Source of the DNA: an uncultured Sphingomonadales bacterium
GTDB taxonomy: Bacteria; Pseudomonadota; Alphaproteobacteria; Sphingomonadales; Sphingomonadaceae
NCBI GenBank assembly: GCA_903958285.1
Contig: CAJBSR010000235.1
Span: forward strand, 1 to 19,846
Direction: 5' to 3'
DNA: 19,846 nt
Shown: piece by piece, positions 7,406 through 14,948 of the stretch
Layout: every line of letters starts with the position of its first letter
How positions within the stretch are numbered: position 1 is the first letter of the stretch
The notes under the pieces: generated by a model
Databases searched by the model: none
What the model was told of the DNA's origin: nothing
The model's input: the letters and a program-made list of their open reading frames with translations, nothing else
Made by a program: the position numbers and the translations under genes

Positions 7406-7936
7406 CTACTCAAACCATTCAAGCCACTGCGTTGTATCAACTCGGGCTTCAGGCTTGCGGCCCGTCTTGGCCAGCATATGGGCGCGAATGTCTTCCTTGG
7501 GGTCGATGGGCCGGACAATTTCATAGACCCGGTCATATTCGCTATACTGCACTTTCCAGCCGGACTCTGTCCGCACATAGCGGTCATGATAGAGAGCAGA
7601 CCCGACAGTATCATCCATCCGTTCAAGGCTGATGAAACGGTCTTCCAGATACCAGGTACCTTCGGCTGTATCCGGGCCGGTGAAGCGGATTTCCGGCGTG
7701 TGGCCATGGTGCATGGCAATCACGTCTGAATTGAAGCTGGAGGCGATGAAGTTGATCATGTTCGCCTTGCCGGACACCTGCAGCCGGTACCCGCCGCCGC
7801 GCAAATCGATGGAGACATCATCGGCGAACACCTCGGCCAATTCCGTTTCATTGCCGGTGTCGATGCATCGGAAATATTTGTGTTTCAGCTGACGGATCTC
7901 TTCCAGATCAGACAGCTGCTGAAGTGTGAAGGTCAT
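7406..7936 (-). CDS. SnoaL-like / NTF2-fold protein
   Basis: A 176-residue protein of the SnoaL-like (ketosteroid isomerase/NTF2) fold. Seen: the N-terminal helix LEEIRQLKHKYFRCIDTGNETELAEVFADDVSID, typical of the SnoaL_4 family, the MHHGHTPEIRF strand, and YHDRYVRTESGWKVQYSEYDR near the C-terminal sheet. Members act as isomerases, cyclases, dehydratases or hydroxylation helpers on hydrophobic rings. The ATG at 7936 has GAGAGGA eight bases upstream. It follows the Old Yellow Enzyme gene by 47 bases on the same strand, so both are likely one operon. No catalytic function can be assigned; the neighbours suggest a hydrophobic ketone intermediate. Confidence 0.8.
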   Translation of the reverse strand: MTFTLQQLSDLEEIRQLKHKYFRCIDTGNETELAEVFADDVSIDLRGGGYRLQVSGKANMINFIASSFNSDVIAMHHGHTPEIRFTGPDTAEGTWYLEDRFISLERMDDTVGSALYHDRYVRTESGWKVQYSEYDRVYEIVRPIDPKEDIRAHMLAKTGRKPEARVDTTQWLEWFE

Positions 7937-7983
7937 GGCAGCATTCCTCTCTTTTGTTGTTTTGGTGGCCGACGTTGGTCCTG

Positions 7984-9060
7984 TTATCCAGCCGTGGCAT
8001 CCAGCGCGGGGTAATCGGTGTAGCCTTGCGCTTCGCCGGTATAGAGTTTGGTATAGTCCGGTTTCGCCAGCGGCGCGCCCGCCTGGAGGCGTGTGACAAG
8101 ATCGGGGTTGGCGATAAAGGCCCGACCGAAGCTAACCGCGTCGGCCCGTCCCGCGTAGATCAGCGCACGGCCTTTCTCCGCCGTCAGCATGTTGTTGACG
8201 ATGATGGGTGTGGTGCTGTGGTCCCGCACCATGGCCAGCGTGTCGAGATCGGCCAGACCCATGTCGAGCACGTGGAGATAGGCGAGACCAAGCGGCGCTA
8301 TGGCTTTCAGCAGCGGGATGAAGGTGGCCGCCGGGTCAGTGACATCCATGCCATTATAGGGATTTCCCGGCGAAAAGCGCAGGCCGACGCGGTCCGACCC
8401 AATGGCATCGGCCATCGCCTTTAGGACCATCACCGGGAAGCGGATGCGACTTTCAGGCGACCCGCCAAAGTCATCAGTCCGTTGGTTGCTGGCGGGGTTG
8501 AGGAACTGATTGATGAGATAGCCGCTGGAGGCATGAAGTTCGATGCCGTCGATCCCCGCCGCGCGTGCGTTGCGGGCGGCCGTGGCGAACTCGGCGACAA
8601 GGGCGGGCAACTCGTCGGCGTCGAGCGCGCGCGGCATCGCCGTTTCGGCAGGGACACCATCTGGCCCCGGAACCTTGTCCGGGCAGGGCAGGGCGGAAGG
8701 TGCGATGACGTCCGCCTCATAGCCGCGATTGGCAGCGACCACGACACGACCGCAATGCATGATCTGCATCACGATTTGCCCGCCTTCGGCATGAACCGCA
8801 TCGGCGACGCGCGCCCATCCGTCGATCTGGGCTTGCGAATAAATGCCCGGCGTGCGCCAATAGCCCTTGCCGACCGCGCTCGGCTGAACGCCTTCGGTGA
8901 CGATGAGGCCAGCGGAGGCCCGCTGCCGGTAATACTCCACCATCATGTCGTTGGGCACGTCTTCGGGGCCTGCCCGGTCGCGCGTCATGGGGGACATGGC
9001 GATGCGGTTGGACAGCTTGAGCGCACCAAGGGTAATAGGGGTAAAAAGGGGGTCGCTCAT
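7984..9060 (-). CDS. Old Yellow Enzyme-family FMN ene-reductase (NemA-like) with altered active-site motif
   Basis: A 358-residue FMN enzyme of the Old Yellow Enzyme family, normally reducing the C=C bond of an alpha,beta-unsaturated carbonyl with NAD(P)H. Seen: the N-terminal LFTPITLGALKLSNRIAMSPMTR with the flavin-tuning Thr26; QIMHCGRV at 99-106; the substrate loop ELHASSGYLINQFL with His176 and Tyr181; the sugar-ring DDFGGS; and the phosphate-binding segment SFGRAFIANPDLV. The second substrate-anchoring position of the H-x-x-N/H motif is Ser179, not Asn or His. GAGAGGA precedes the ATG at 9060. The promoter region is shared with the divergent SDR. It likely saturates an enone during catabolism of the compound handled by region B; the substrate is unknown. 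Confidence 0.92.
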   Translation of the reverse strand: MSDPLFTPITLGALKLSNRIAMSPMTRDRAGPEDVPNDMMVEYYRQRASAGLIVTEGVQPSAVGKGYWRTPGIYSQAQIDGWARVADAVHAEGGQIVMQIMHCGRVVVAANRGYEADVIAPSALPCPDKVPGPDGVPAETAMPRALDADELPALVAEFATAARNARAAGIDGIELHASSGYLINQFLNPASNQRTDDFGGSPESRIRFPVMVLKAMADAIGSDRVGLRFSPGNPYNGMDVTDPAATFIPLLKAIAPLGLAYLHVLDMGLADLDTLAMVRDHSTTPIIVNNMLTAEKGRALIYAGRADAVSFGRAFIANPDLVTRLQAGAPLAKPDYTKLYTGEAQGYTDYPALDATAG

Positions 9061-9096
9061 TCGAATCCTCTCGCGCCAATCAGTGATTGACCATGA

Positions 9097-9130
9097 TTTG
9101 CGTTACATCTTATGCGTCAGATTACGCAAA
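9097..9130. promoter_or_regulatory. Inverted TTTGCGT/ACGCAAA element in divergent promoter
   Basis: TTTGCGTTA (9097-9105) and TTACGCAAA (9122-9130) form an inverted pair, with TATGCGTCA (9111-9119) between them. A possible promoter for the plus-strand SDR (TTGACC at 9087-9092, weak TATGCG at 9111-9116) would be overlapped by these sites. A separate perfect palindrome, CAATCA-G-TGATTG, lies at 9077-9089. The pair is a candidate operator shared by the Old Yellow Enzyme and SDR genes. Confidence 0.5.
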
Positions 9131-9147
9131 GCAAGGAAGGATGTCTG

Positions 9148-9900
9148 ATGAATTACGGATTTGAGGGGAAAGTTGCGCTTGTGACTGGCGCAAGCGGAGG
9201 CATCGGACGGGCCAGCGCAGTGGCCTTTGCGGCATCTGGGGCTTCCGTGGTTGTTTCAGACGTCAATGAAGCGGGCGGGGAAGAAACTGTCGCTCTCATC
9301 GCTGCGGCAGGTGGCAAGGCCGTATTCCAGCGCTGTGACGTGTCCAACGGTGCTGACGTGAAATCCCTCGTTGCGCGCGCTGTTTCTGAATATGGCCACC
9401 TCGACTTTGCGCTCAACAATGCAGGCATCAACAATCTCGGCTCGAACGAGTACGACGATGACGTCTGGGCGCGCAGCATGGGCATCAACCTGACCGGCGT
9501 GATGATGTGCATGCGCGAAGAAGCCGAAGTCATGATGGCGCAGGGCAAGGGAGCGATCGTCAACACAGCGTCGATCAACGGCCTTGTCGGCAATGGTGCG
9601 CAGCCGGGCTATACCGCGTCCAAGCATGGCGTGGTCGGTCTGACCCGCCATGGCGCGCTCCGCTGGGCACAGGCGGGCATTCGCGTCAACTGCGTTTGCC
9701 CCGGCGTCATCGAAACACCGATGACGGCACCGCTGACCGCCAATCCTGAGATGAAGAAGATACTCGACGGCATGACGCCGATGGGTCGGATGGGGAAGGC
9801 AGAAGAGATTGCCTCTGCCGTTATGTGGCTCTGTTCAGATCAGGCGAGCTTCGTGACCGGCCACCCGCTGGTGGTTGATGGCGGCGCGACAGCGGACTGA
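9148..9900 (+). CDS. Short-chain dehydrogenase/reductase (SDR), classical
   Basis: A 250-residue classical SDR, oxidising a hydroxyl or reducing a ketone. Seen: cofactor motif TGASGGIG at residues 13-20; Asp38 at the end of beta-2, favouring NAD(H); NNAG at 90-93; and a complete catalytic set Asn114, Ser142, Tyr155, Lys159 (YTASK). The C-terminal LVVDGG is typical. The start is ATG 9148, seven bases after AAGGAAGG (9133-9140); the in-frame ATG at 9112 lies inside the operator region and is less likely. Single gene, divergent from the Old Yellow Enzyme gene and followed by a strong terminator. The substrate is not determinable; an alicyclic or steroid alcohol would suit the neighbours. Confidence 0.92.
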   Translation: MNYGFEGKVALVTGASGGIGRASAVAFAASGASVVVSDVNEAGGEETVALIAAAGGKAVFQRCDVSNGADVKSLVARAVSEYGHLDFALNNAGINNLGSNEYDDDVWARSMGINLTGVMMCMREEAEVMMAQGKGAIVNTASINGLVGNGAQPGYTASKHGVVGLTRHGALRWAQAGIRVNCVCPGVIETPMTAPLTANPEMKKILDGMTPMGRMGKAEEIASAVMWLCSDQASFVTGHPLVVDGGATAD

Positions 9901-9924
9901 CCTCCGCCGGTTCACCGCACAATG

Positions 9925-9960
9925 AAAAAGGGGCCGGGAGTTTCCTCCCGGCCCCTTTTT
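9925..9960. terminator. Bidirectional intrinsic terminator
   Basis: Perfect 16-bp arms (9925-9940 and 9945-9960) enclose a TTTC loop. The stem is GC-rich with an A5 tract on the left and a T5 tract on the right, so it can terminate both the SDR (ending 9900, plus) and the receptor gene (ending 9980, minus). Confidence 0.93.
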
Positions 9961-9979
9961 TGTGATGTCGCTGAAGTGT

Positions 9980-12550
9980 TTAGAACTTCATGTCGAGCGT
10001 CAGGCCATAGGTGCGCGGATCACCGTAGATGGTGGTTGCGTAACCCAAGGCGCCGAAGTCAACCGAACGGACGACATATTCCTTGTTGGTCAGGTTCTTA
10101 CCCCACAATGTCAGGTTCAGGCCTTCAGCGGCGCTGCCCAGAACGTTGTCGACACGGATCTGGCCATCAACCAGACCGCGGGCATCACCCTTGGTCTGTT
10201 CTGAGAAAGGCGACGTGATCGGGTTGCCGAACATGTAGAACTCAGACGTGTAGTTATACCCGACGCGCGCCGTCAGCTTTGATTCGCCGATTTCCTGAAC
10301 GTAGGTGGCACCGACATTGGCCGTATAGCGCGGAGCATAGCCTGCCTTGAACACATCAGCTGCGTTTCCATTGACGCCCGGTGTCGTTGTTGCCTGTGGG
10401 AAATCAACCGGATCGACCTTTACGTAACCGAATGCACCATCCAGCGAGAAATTGTCGGTGACTGCAAAGCGACCTTCCAATTCCAAGCCATAATAGTTGG
10501 TCTTACCAGCGTTGAACACCGCGTTACCGAAGCTGCCGCCACCGGTGATCGGGATTGGCAGGGTGACCAGCTGGTCCTTGTAGATGTTGTAGAACAGCGC
10601 ACCATTCAGGCGGATGCGGTTGTTGAACTCGGTCTTGAAGCCAACTTCATAGGCGTCGATCTTTTCTTCATTGAACGGCGTCAGCGGGATGTTGTTGGCT
10701 GCGTTTGCCGCATCGAAACGAACTGTCTGACGGGCGTTGAAACCGCCTGAGCGATAGCCACGTGCGACGCGGGCGTAGAGGTTGATGTCCTCATTGGCGC
10801 GATAGTCAAACGTCAGGTTGCCCGTTGGCGCGTTGAACTTCTTAGCGCCGCCGTTGATCGCGATCTGAGTTGCGTTCGTGAAGGGCGCAGCACCGTTCTG
10901 ATTGATTTGGAACGTCTTGCTGTCCCAGCTGTAACGCATGCCAAAGGTCACGCCGAACTGCTCTTCTTCGCCAAAGCGATAGGTGCCCTGACCGTAAACG
11001 GCGTAAGATTCACCGGACGCGTTGTAATCAAGAACGGTTGCCTGTGCCAAACCGCGATAGCGGGCCGGGTTTGCGGCCTGGAGTGTCGGTGCAAGCGGTC
11101 CGAATGACGTTGGCGTGAACACGGCCTGATTGGTGTCGAGCACGAACAGGAAGTTCTGGTTGTTCCGCTCGTGGCCGCTTTCCTTAAAGTAGAAGCCGCC
11201 GACAACCCACTGGAACGGGCCGTCATTGTTCGACAGGATTTCAACTTCCTGGCTGAACTGCTTCTGCCTGCGGTCATTGGCCGAGTTGAACAAGTCCTGC
11301 GACGTGCGCGGCACGGACTGCGACGCGAGGAATGCAGCGGTCCCTGGGGGTTGGAAGAGGCCCAATACGCCAACTGGAAAACCATTCAACACCGTCGTGT
11401 TCGAGAAGGCGGGGCCGCTGATCGTGCCCAGACCGTCAATGTCATTGCCACGGATCAGGTTGGTCCAGTGACGGATTGCCGTCGTAGAACGAACCGTCAC
11501 GCCATCAAACTCTGCGGTCAGACGCGTCATGTTGCCCCACAGCTTATCGGTCGAAAGGCCCGATGTGTTGCTGCAAACCGTGTCACGGCGAGTCGTAGAA
11601 ATCTGCGACACAGGCGTGCCACAACCCGCTTCGAGCGAGGTCGCCGAGTTCAGATATCCAAGGACATTCGCTGGCTGAACTGCCGCAAAGGTTTTGCCAC
11701 CAATGGTGTAGTTCGGAAGAAACGCACCGGTGCCGACGGCGGCAAGCTGGTTGTAGCCTGCCAGACCGTTGATCTTCGACCAATCGAAGATGTTGGTGAG
11801 CGTGATGTTGTCGGACAGATCGGCGGTCGCTGCAAAACGGACCGCTGTTGTGCTCTGCGCACCCGGGTCCCGGCTCTTACGTGGCTCAAGGATGTTGTCC
11901 ACAAAGCCGTTACGCTTCTTATAGAGGCCGCCCAGCGACATCTTGATGCCACCGAGGTCACCTGAATTCAGGATCGCGCGACCGACAAGCTGGCCATAAT
12001 TGCCGCCGCCGAAGCGGATCGCCATGCTGCCTTCATCATCGGGAAGTCGGGTGACGAAGTTGACAGCGCCGCCGGTCGTGTTGCGACCGAATAGTGTGCC
12101 CTGCGGACCGCGCAGTACTTCAACGCGCTCCACGTCAGACACTTCGAAGGTCGAAGCGGACGAACGGGCCATGTAGACACCGTCGACATAGATGCCGATC
12201 GGCGAGTCATAGCCCTGCGTTTCGTCGGCTGCCGTCGGGATGCCGCGGATGGTGAGAACCATTGCCGTTGCGTTGGTTGTTGCGCCGACGACCGAGACGT
12301 TCGGAGCGAGTGCCCCAAGATCCTTGGCTTCAGCGATCTGCTGGAGATCAAGCTGTGCCGACGAAATGGCGGAAATCGCCAAAGGCGTCTTCTGCAGGTT
12401 TTCGCCGCGCTTCTGCGCCGTCACGATGATTTCGTCGAGACCATTTGAGCTGGCATCTTCTGCGGCCTGCGCAAGAGCCTGCGTTGACATGCTGAGCGCG
12501 CTAACGCCCGCAAACAAAGTTGCACCAAATACACGATTGAAAGTCTTCAC
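9980..12550 (-). CDS. TonB-dependent outer-membrane receptor
   Basis: An outer-membrane beta-barrel importing a substrate with TonB energy. Seen: signal peptide MKTFNRVFGATLFAGVSALS... with likely cleavage near residues 27-29 (ALAQA); TonB-box-like DEIIVTAQ at 39-46; a plug domain with TIRGIP, VDGVYMAR and VERVEVLRGPQGTLFGRN; a long barrel; and a terminal Phe (LTLDMKF) for barrel insertion. I chose GTG 12550 because AGGGGAGG lies seven bases upstream (12558-12565) and it begins the signal peptide cleanly; the TTG 17 codons upstream gives a Pro-rich tail that spoils it. 856 residues. In sphingomonads such receptors often sit beside the catabolic genes for the compound they take up, here the KshA-like oxygenase and SDRs. 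The ligand is unknown. Confidence 0.95.
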   Translation of the reverse strand: MKTFNRVFGATLFAGVSALSMSTQALAQAAEDASSNGLDEIIVTAQKRGENLQKTPLAISAISSAQLDLQQIAEAKDLGALAPNVSVVGATTNATAMVLTIRGIPTAADETQGYDSPIGIYVDGVYMARSSASTFEVSDVERVEVLRGPQGTLFGRNTTGGAVNFVTRLPDDEGSMAIRFGGGNYGQLVGRAILNSGDLGGIKMSLGGLYKKRNGFVDNILEPRKSRDPGAQSTTAVRFAATADLSDNITLTNIFDWSKINGLAGYNQLAAVGTGAFLPNYTIGGKTFAAVQPANVLGYLNSATSLEAGCGTPVSQISTTRRDTVCSNTSGLSTDKLWGNMTRLTAEFDGVTVRSTTAIRHWTNLIRGNDIDGLGTISGPAFSNTTVLNGFPVGVLGLFQPPGTAAFLASQSVPRTSQDLFNSANDRRQKQFSQEVEILSNNDGPFQWVVGGFYFKESGHERNNQNFLFVLDTNQAVFTPTSFGPLAPTLQAANPARYRGLAQATVLDYNASGESYAVYGQGTYRFGEEEQFGVTFGMRYSWDSKTFQINQNGAAPFTNATQIAINGGAKKFNAPTGNLTFDYRANEDINLYARVARGYRSGGFNARQTVRFDAANAANNIPLTPFNEEKIDAYEVGFKTEFNNRIRLNGALFYNIYKDQLVTLPIPITGGGSFGNAVFNAGKTNYYGLELEGRFAVTDNFSLDGAFGYVKVDPVDFPQATTTPGVNGNAADVFKAGYAPRYTANVGATYVQEIGESKLTARVGYNYTSEFYMFGNPITSPFSEQTKGDARGLVDGQIRVDNVLGSAAEGLNLTLWGKNLTNKEYVVRSVDFGALGYATTIYGDPRTYGLTLDMKF

Positions 12551-12644
12551 CTTCGGTCCTCCCCTCGTTGGCGATGGCGGGTGTTCCGCCCATCTGGCCA
12601 AGATTCTCTATACGGAGGGGTGAATCCCAAATGGCGTAGAAAAT

Positions 12645-12650
12645 GTCAAT
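12645..12650 (-). promoter_or_regulatory. Candidate -35 hexamer (TTGACA) of the receptor gene
   Basis: On the minus strand TTGACA lies 95 bases before the GTG, with a weak -10 (GATTCA) 17 bases downstream. A TTACGCAT site (12657-12664) lies just upstream of it. Only the -35 is a good match. Confidence 0.35.
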
Positions 12651-12691
12651 TCAAATTACGCATCAATTGAGCGTCGTGAGCACTCGTGCAA

Positions 12692-12720
12692 CATTTGCGC
12701 ATTTGTGATGCGCAAATGTC
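12692..12720. promoter_or_regulatory. Perfect palindrome with 12-bp arms, candidate operator
   Basis: The arms ACATTTGCGCAT (12692-12703) and ATGCGCAAATGT (12709-12720) are perfect inverted repeats around TTGTG. The palindrome lies 7 bases past the stop of the KshA-like gene and about 140 bases before the receptor start. The TTTGCG core matches the other sites of region B. It lacks a T-run, so an operator is more likely than an intrinsic terminator, but a stem-loop processing site is possible. Confidence 0.6.
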
Positions 12721-12727
12721 ACGGATA

Positions 12728-13807
12728 TCAGGCGACCTGATCCCAAGGTGCATCCAGCGTACCACGCGTCACATAATGACCGTTTGCGCGAGCCTGGAAT
12801 TCACCCGCACGGGTGCGGGCATTGTAGAACTGCTTGTACCAGATGCGCAGTTTATCGAACGGCCCGTCGCCCTTGACCATCATCGGGTTGAGGCAGGGGC
12901 GCTTATTTGCCCAGATCTCAAAGTCTTGCGCAAAGGCGGCGACGCCTGCCTTTTCATAGCCCTTGGCCAGTTCAATATCAGCGGCCGTCGGAACGTCGTT
13001 CTTGACCTTCACGAACAGGCCATACCAAACCTTGATCACGCCATCGTCCACCGGGGTGTGGGTGATCAGCATGTGCGATGGGTACTCGCCGATCATGACG
13101 GACTGCAGGATGCCGGGGCCTGTATACCAAGTGTCGTTGGTCATCGGCTCTACGCCTTCGCCCGCCAGCGTTTTGTGTCCGGCAGTCAGGATCTGGCGGC
13201 AGACATGGCCGTCAAACTCGTTCTCGAACTTTACCATATCGATGGAGCCGTGGACCGGCTGCAGGTGGCCCTTGTCCGTCATGTTGTCGAGAACCTCCTG
13301 CGGGTGGCAGGCAAGTTCGCCGAGCGGTTCGACAGACCAGTTCACCCAGCTTGGCTGATCCCATTGTTCGAACGGCGGGACGTCATAGTCCGGCTCGCCG
13401 CCCTCTGCGTCGTGCCAAGCCCAGATGCAGCCAGCACGTTCCAATACCTTCCAGCTTTTGAGGCAGGCGGCCTTAGGAATGGGCGCAGGCGAATAAGGGA
13501 TGTCGTTGCAGCGGCCGTCTGGGCCGAAACGCCAGCCGTGATAGGGGCAGCGGATGTTGTCACCCTCGACATGTTCCTTATCGACAACGACGTAAGAGGA
13601 CGTGTTCTTGGCAAGATGCGTGCCCATATGCGGGCAGAAGGCTTCCACGAGAAATACCCGGCCTGAGCCGCCGCGATAGAGCACCATCTCTTCGCCAAAA
13701 TAGCGGACGGCCGCAGGAGTCGTCGTCACTTCCTCTGAAGTTGCCACCATGAACCAGCCACGGGGAAAGGTATGTTCGCCCAGGCCGTAATCGGCTGTCT
13801 TTGCCAT
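12728..13807 (-). CDS. KshA-like Rieske non-heme iron monooxygenase (oxygenase component)
   Basis: A 359-residue oxygenase component of the 3-ketosteroid-9-alpha-hydroxylase-like Rieske group. Seen: Rieske ligands C58-x-H60 and C87-x2-H90; Fe site His181 and His186 (DKGHLQPVH) with Asp295 in AFAQDFEIWANK, a segment that closely parallels the KshA C-terminal part ending in the WYKQFY-type motif. The gap between the two Rieske ligand pairs is 26 residues, about ten more than in KshA. The ATG at 13807 follows GAGGAG by seven bases. The required reductase and ferredoxin are not in the window. It lies downstream of the two Lrp/AsnC genes, with its own upstream gap of motif sites. Likely hydroxylates a hydrophobic ring substrate; steroid specificity is an inference. 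Confidence 0.88.
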   Translation of the reverse strand: MAKTADYGLGEHTFPRGWFMVATSEEVTTTPAAVRYFGEEMVLYRGGSGRVFLVEAFCPHMGTHLAKNTSSYVVVDKEHVEGDNIRCPYHGWRFGPDGRCNDIPYSPAPIPKAACLKSWKVLERAGCIWAWHDAEGGEPDYDVPPFEQWDQPSWVNWSVEPLGELACHPQEVLDNMTDKGHLQPVHGSIDMVKFENEFDGHVCRQILTAGHKTLAGEGVEPMTNDTWYTGPGILQSVMIGEYPSHMLITHTPVDDGVIKVWYGLFVKVKNDVPTAADIELAKGYEKAGVAAFAQDFEIWANKRPCLNPMMVKGDGPFDKLRIWYKQFYNARTRAGEFQARANGHYVTRGTLDAPWDQVA

Positions 13808-13860
13808 GATGGTTCTCCTCAAACTCTCTTCAGAGGAGGAGATAACTCAAAACGTAGCCT

Positions 13861-13946
13861 TAGCGCAACACCGCTTTTGCGTTTGTCACAAAAATGAACG
13901 GACTGATCTTGTTTTGCGTAAAATTGGATGACTTGAATTACGCGAT
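13861..13946. promoter_or_regulatory. Cluster of TTTGCG-type sites upstream of the KshA-like gene
   Basis: Four sites lie in the 144-base gap between the Lrp/AsnC gene and the oxygenase gene: TAGCGCAA (13861-13868), TTTGCGTTT (13876-13884), TTTGCGTAA (13913-13921) and TTACGCGAT (13938-13946, reverse). TTTGCGTAA is the exact reverse complement of the site at 9122-9130. A multi-site array of this kind suits Lrp/AsnC octamers, which wrap DNA. Function is inferred. Confidence 0.5.
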
Positions 13947-13951
13947 TAATC

Positions 13952-14443
13952 TCAATCCCCGTTTTCGATCACGCGGTCCTTCTCGGTAATCCGCACCACG
14001 CGCGGATTATATTTGAGCGTCTTGACCGCAATTGACGTTTCGACGTGGTGGACCCCGGAGATCGACAAAATAGGGTCGGAGGCCTGCTCAACCAGATTCT
14101 CAAGCTCATCAAAGACGCAGATGGCGAGGATGTTGAATTGGCCCATGGTGATCATGACGCCTGTGACCAGCGGCATTTCTGCGATCTGACGCGCGACATC
14201 GCGCACGCGACCTACTTCCGCCTGCACGCCGATGAAGGCGAGCTTTGCATGGTTGCTGAGGCTGAAGCCGGTGATGGCGGTAAAGGCGATCAAGCCATCC
14301 TGCTGCAGGCGCTTGATACGCCCGCGCACTGTGCCTTCGGTCACGCCAAGGTCTGCCGCGATCTTCCGGTTGGAGACGCGGGCATCCTTGGACAGGATAT
14401 CGATCAGCTGGCGGTCCAGATCGTCAAGCTGTGGCGCTGTCAT
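13952..14443 (-). CDS. Lrp/AsnC-family transcriptional regulator (second of tandem pair)
   Basis: A 163-residue Lrp/AsnC regulator. Seen: an N-terminal winged HTH (LDDLDRQLIDILSKDARVSN, then KIAADLGVTEGTVRGRIKRL) over residues 6-50, and a C-terminal RAM effector domain (MITMGQFNILAICVFDELENL). These proteins form dimers to octamers and respond to small molecules, classically amino acids. The ATG overlaps the stop of the upstream Lrp/AsnC gene (ATGA), so the two are translationally coupled. It is followed by the motif-rich gap before the KshA-like gene, its most likely target. The ligand is unknown; control of a catabolic oxygenase would be less usual for this family. Confidence 0.92.
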   Translation of the reverse strand: MTAPQLDDLDRQLIDILSKDARVSNRKIAADLGVTEGTVRGRIKRLQQDGLIAFTAITGFSLSNHAKLAFIGVQAEVGRVRDVARQIAEMPLVTGVMITMGQFNILAICVFDELENLVEQASDPILSISGVHHVETSIAVKTLKYNPRVVRITEKDRVIENGD

Positions 14444-14919
14444 GCGGGCACCTGTTCTTCAATCGGGGCGACGTCGAATTTATACTTGATCACGTCCACG
14501 GCAATCGTCGGCATCATCGACCGGATACCGGCGACCTGCGAGAATTTGTCGAGGAGAAGCCCCGGCAGTTCATCAAAATCGCGCAGCACGACGAGCATGT
14601 CGATGTCGTAGCGCCCAGTGACGACGTGGGCTGCAAAGACTTCAGGGAATTTCGCAAGATCGGCGGCCACGTCAGATGCAGCGCGCCCGTCCACTTCGAT
14701 GGCCACTTCCATCAACACATTATAGCCATGCGCCGAAAAGTCTGAGACGGCGACCACGCGAAGCTGGTTCGCGTCTTCCATCCGCCGGATGCGCGACGAG
14801 ACAGTTGTTGCCGTCAGGCCAAGGTGATCGGCAATCTGCTGGTTGGTTGCCCGCCCGTTGATGCGCAGCTGGTCAACAATACTGCGGTCAATATCGTCGA
14901 CGACGAAATCTGATGTCAT
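14440..14919 (-). CDS. Lrp/AsnC-family transcriptional regulator (first of tandem pair)
   Basis: A 159-residue Lrp/AsnC regulator. Seen: HTH region VDDIDRSIVDQLRINGRATN followed by QQIADHLGLTATTVSSRIRRM, and RAM domain VVTGRYDIDMLVVLRDFDEL. I chose ATG 14919 because MTSDFVVDDIDR matches the family start; an in-frame TTG at 14952 overlapping the SDR stop would add an 11-residue tail and sits near no clear Shine-Dalgarno. ATG 14919 also has only a weak one, so expression may depend on coupling to the SDR. Its sequence differs clearly from its partner, so this is not a recent duplicate; a hetero-oligomer or antagonistic pair is possible. Confidence 0.9.
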   Translation of the reverse strand: MTSDFVVDDIDRSIVDQLRINGRATNQQIADHLGLTATTVSSRIRRMEDANQLRVVAVSDFSAHGYNVLMEVAIEVDGRAASDVAADLAKFPEVFAAHVVTGRYDIDMLVVLRDFDELPGLLLDKFSQVAGIRSMMPTIAVDVIKYKFDVAPIEEQVPA

Positions 14920-14948
14920 GTTCTTTGACGGGGCTCCCTGTGCACCAC

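Noticed and set aside
9141..9164. Seven-codon plus-strand frame overlapping the SDR start
   Set aside because: It begins directly after the Shine-Dalgarno, leaving no spacing, and the ATG seven bases later fits better. A leader peptide cannot be excluded but has no support.
12686..13666. Plus-strand open frame (326 codons)
   Set aside because: Antisense to the KshA-like gene, whose Rieske and iron ligands fix the true strand.
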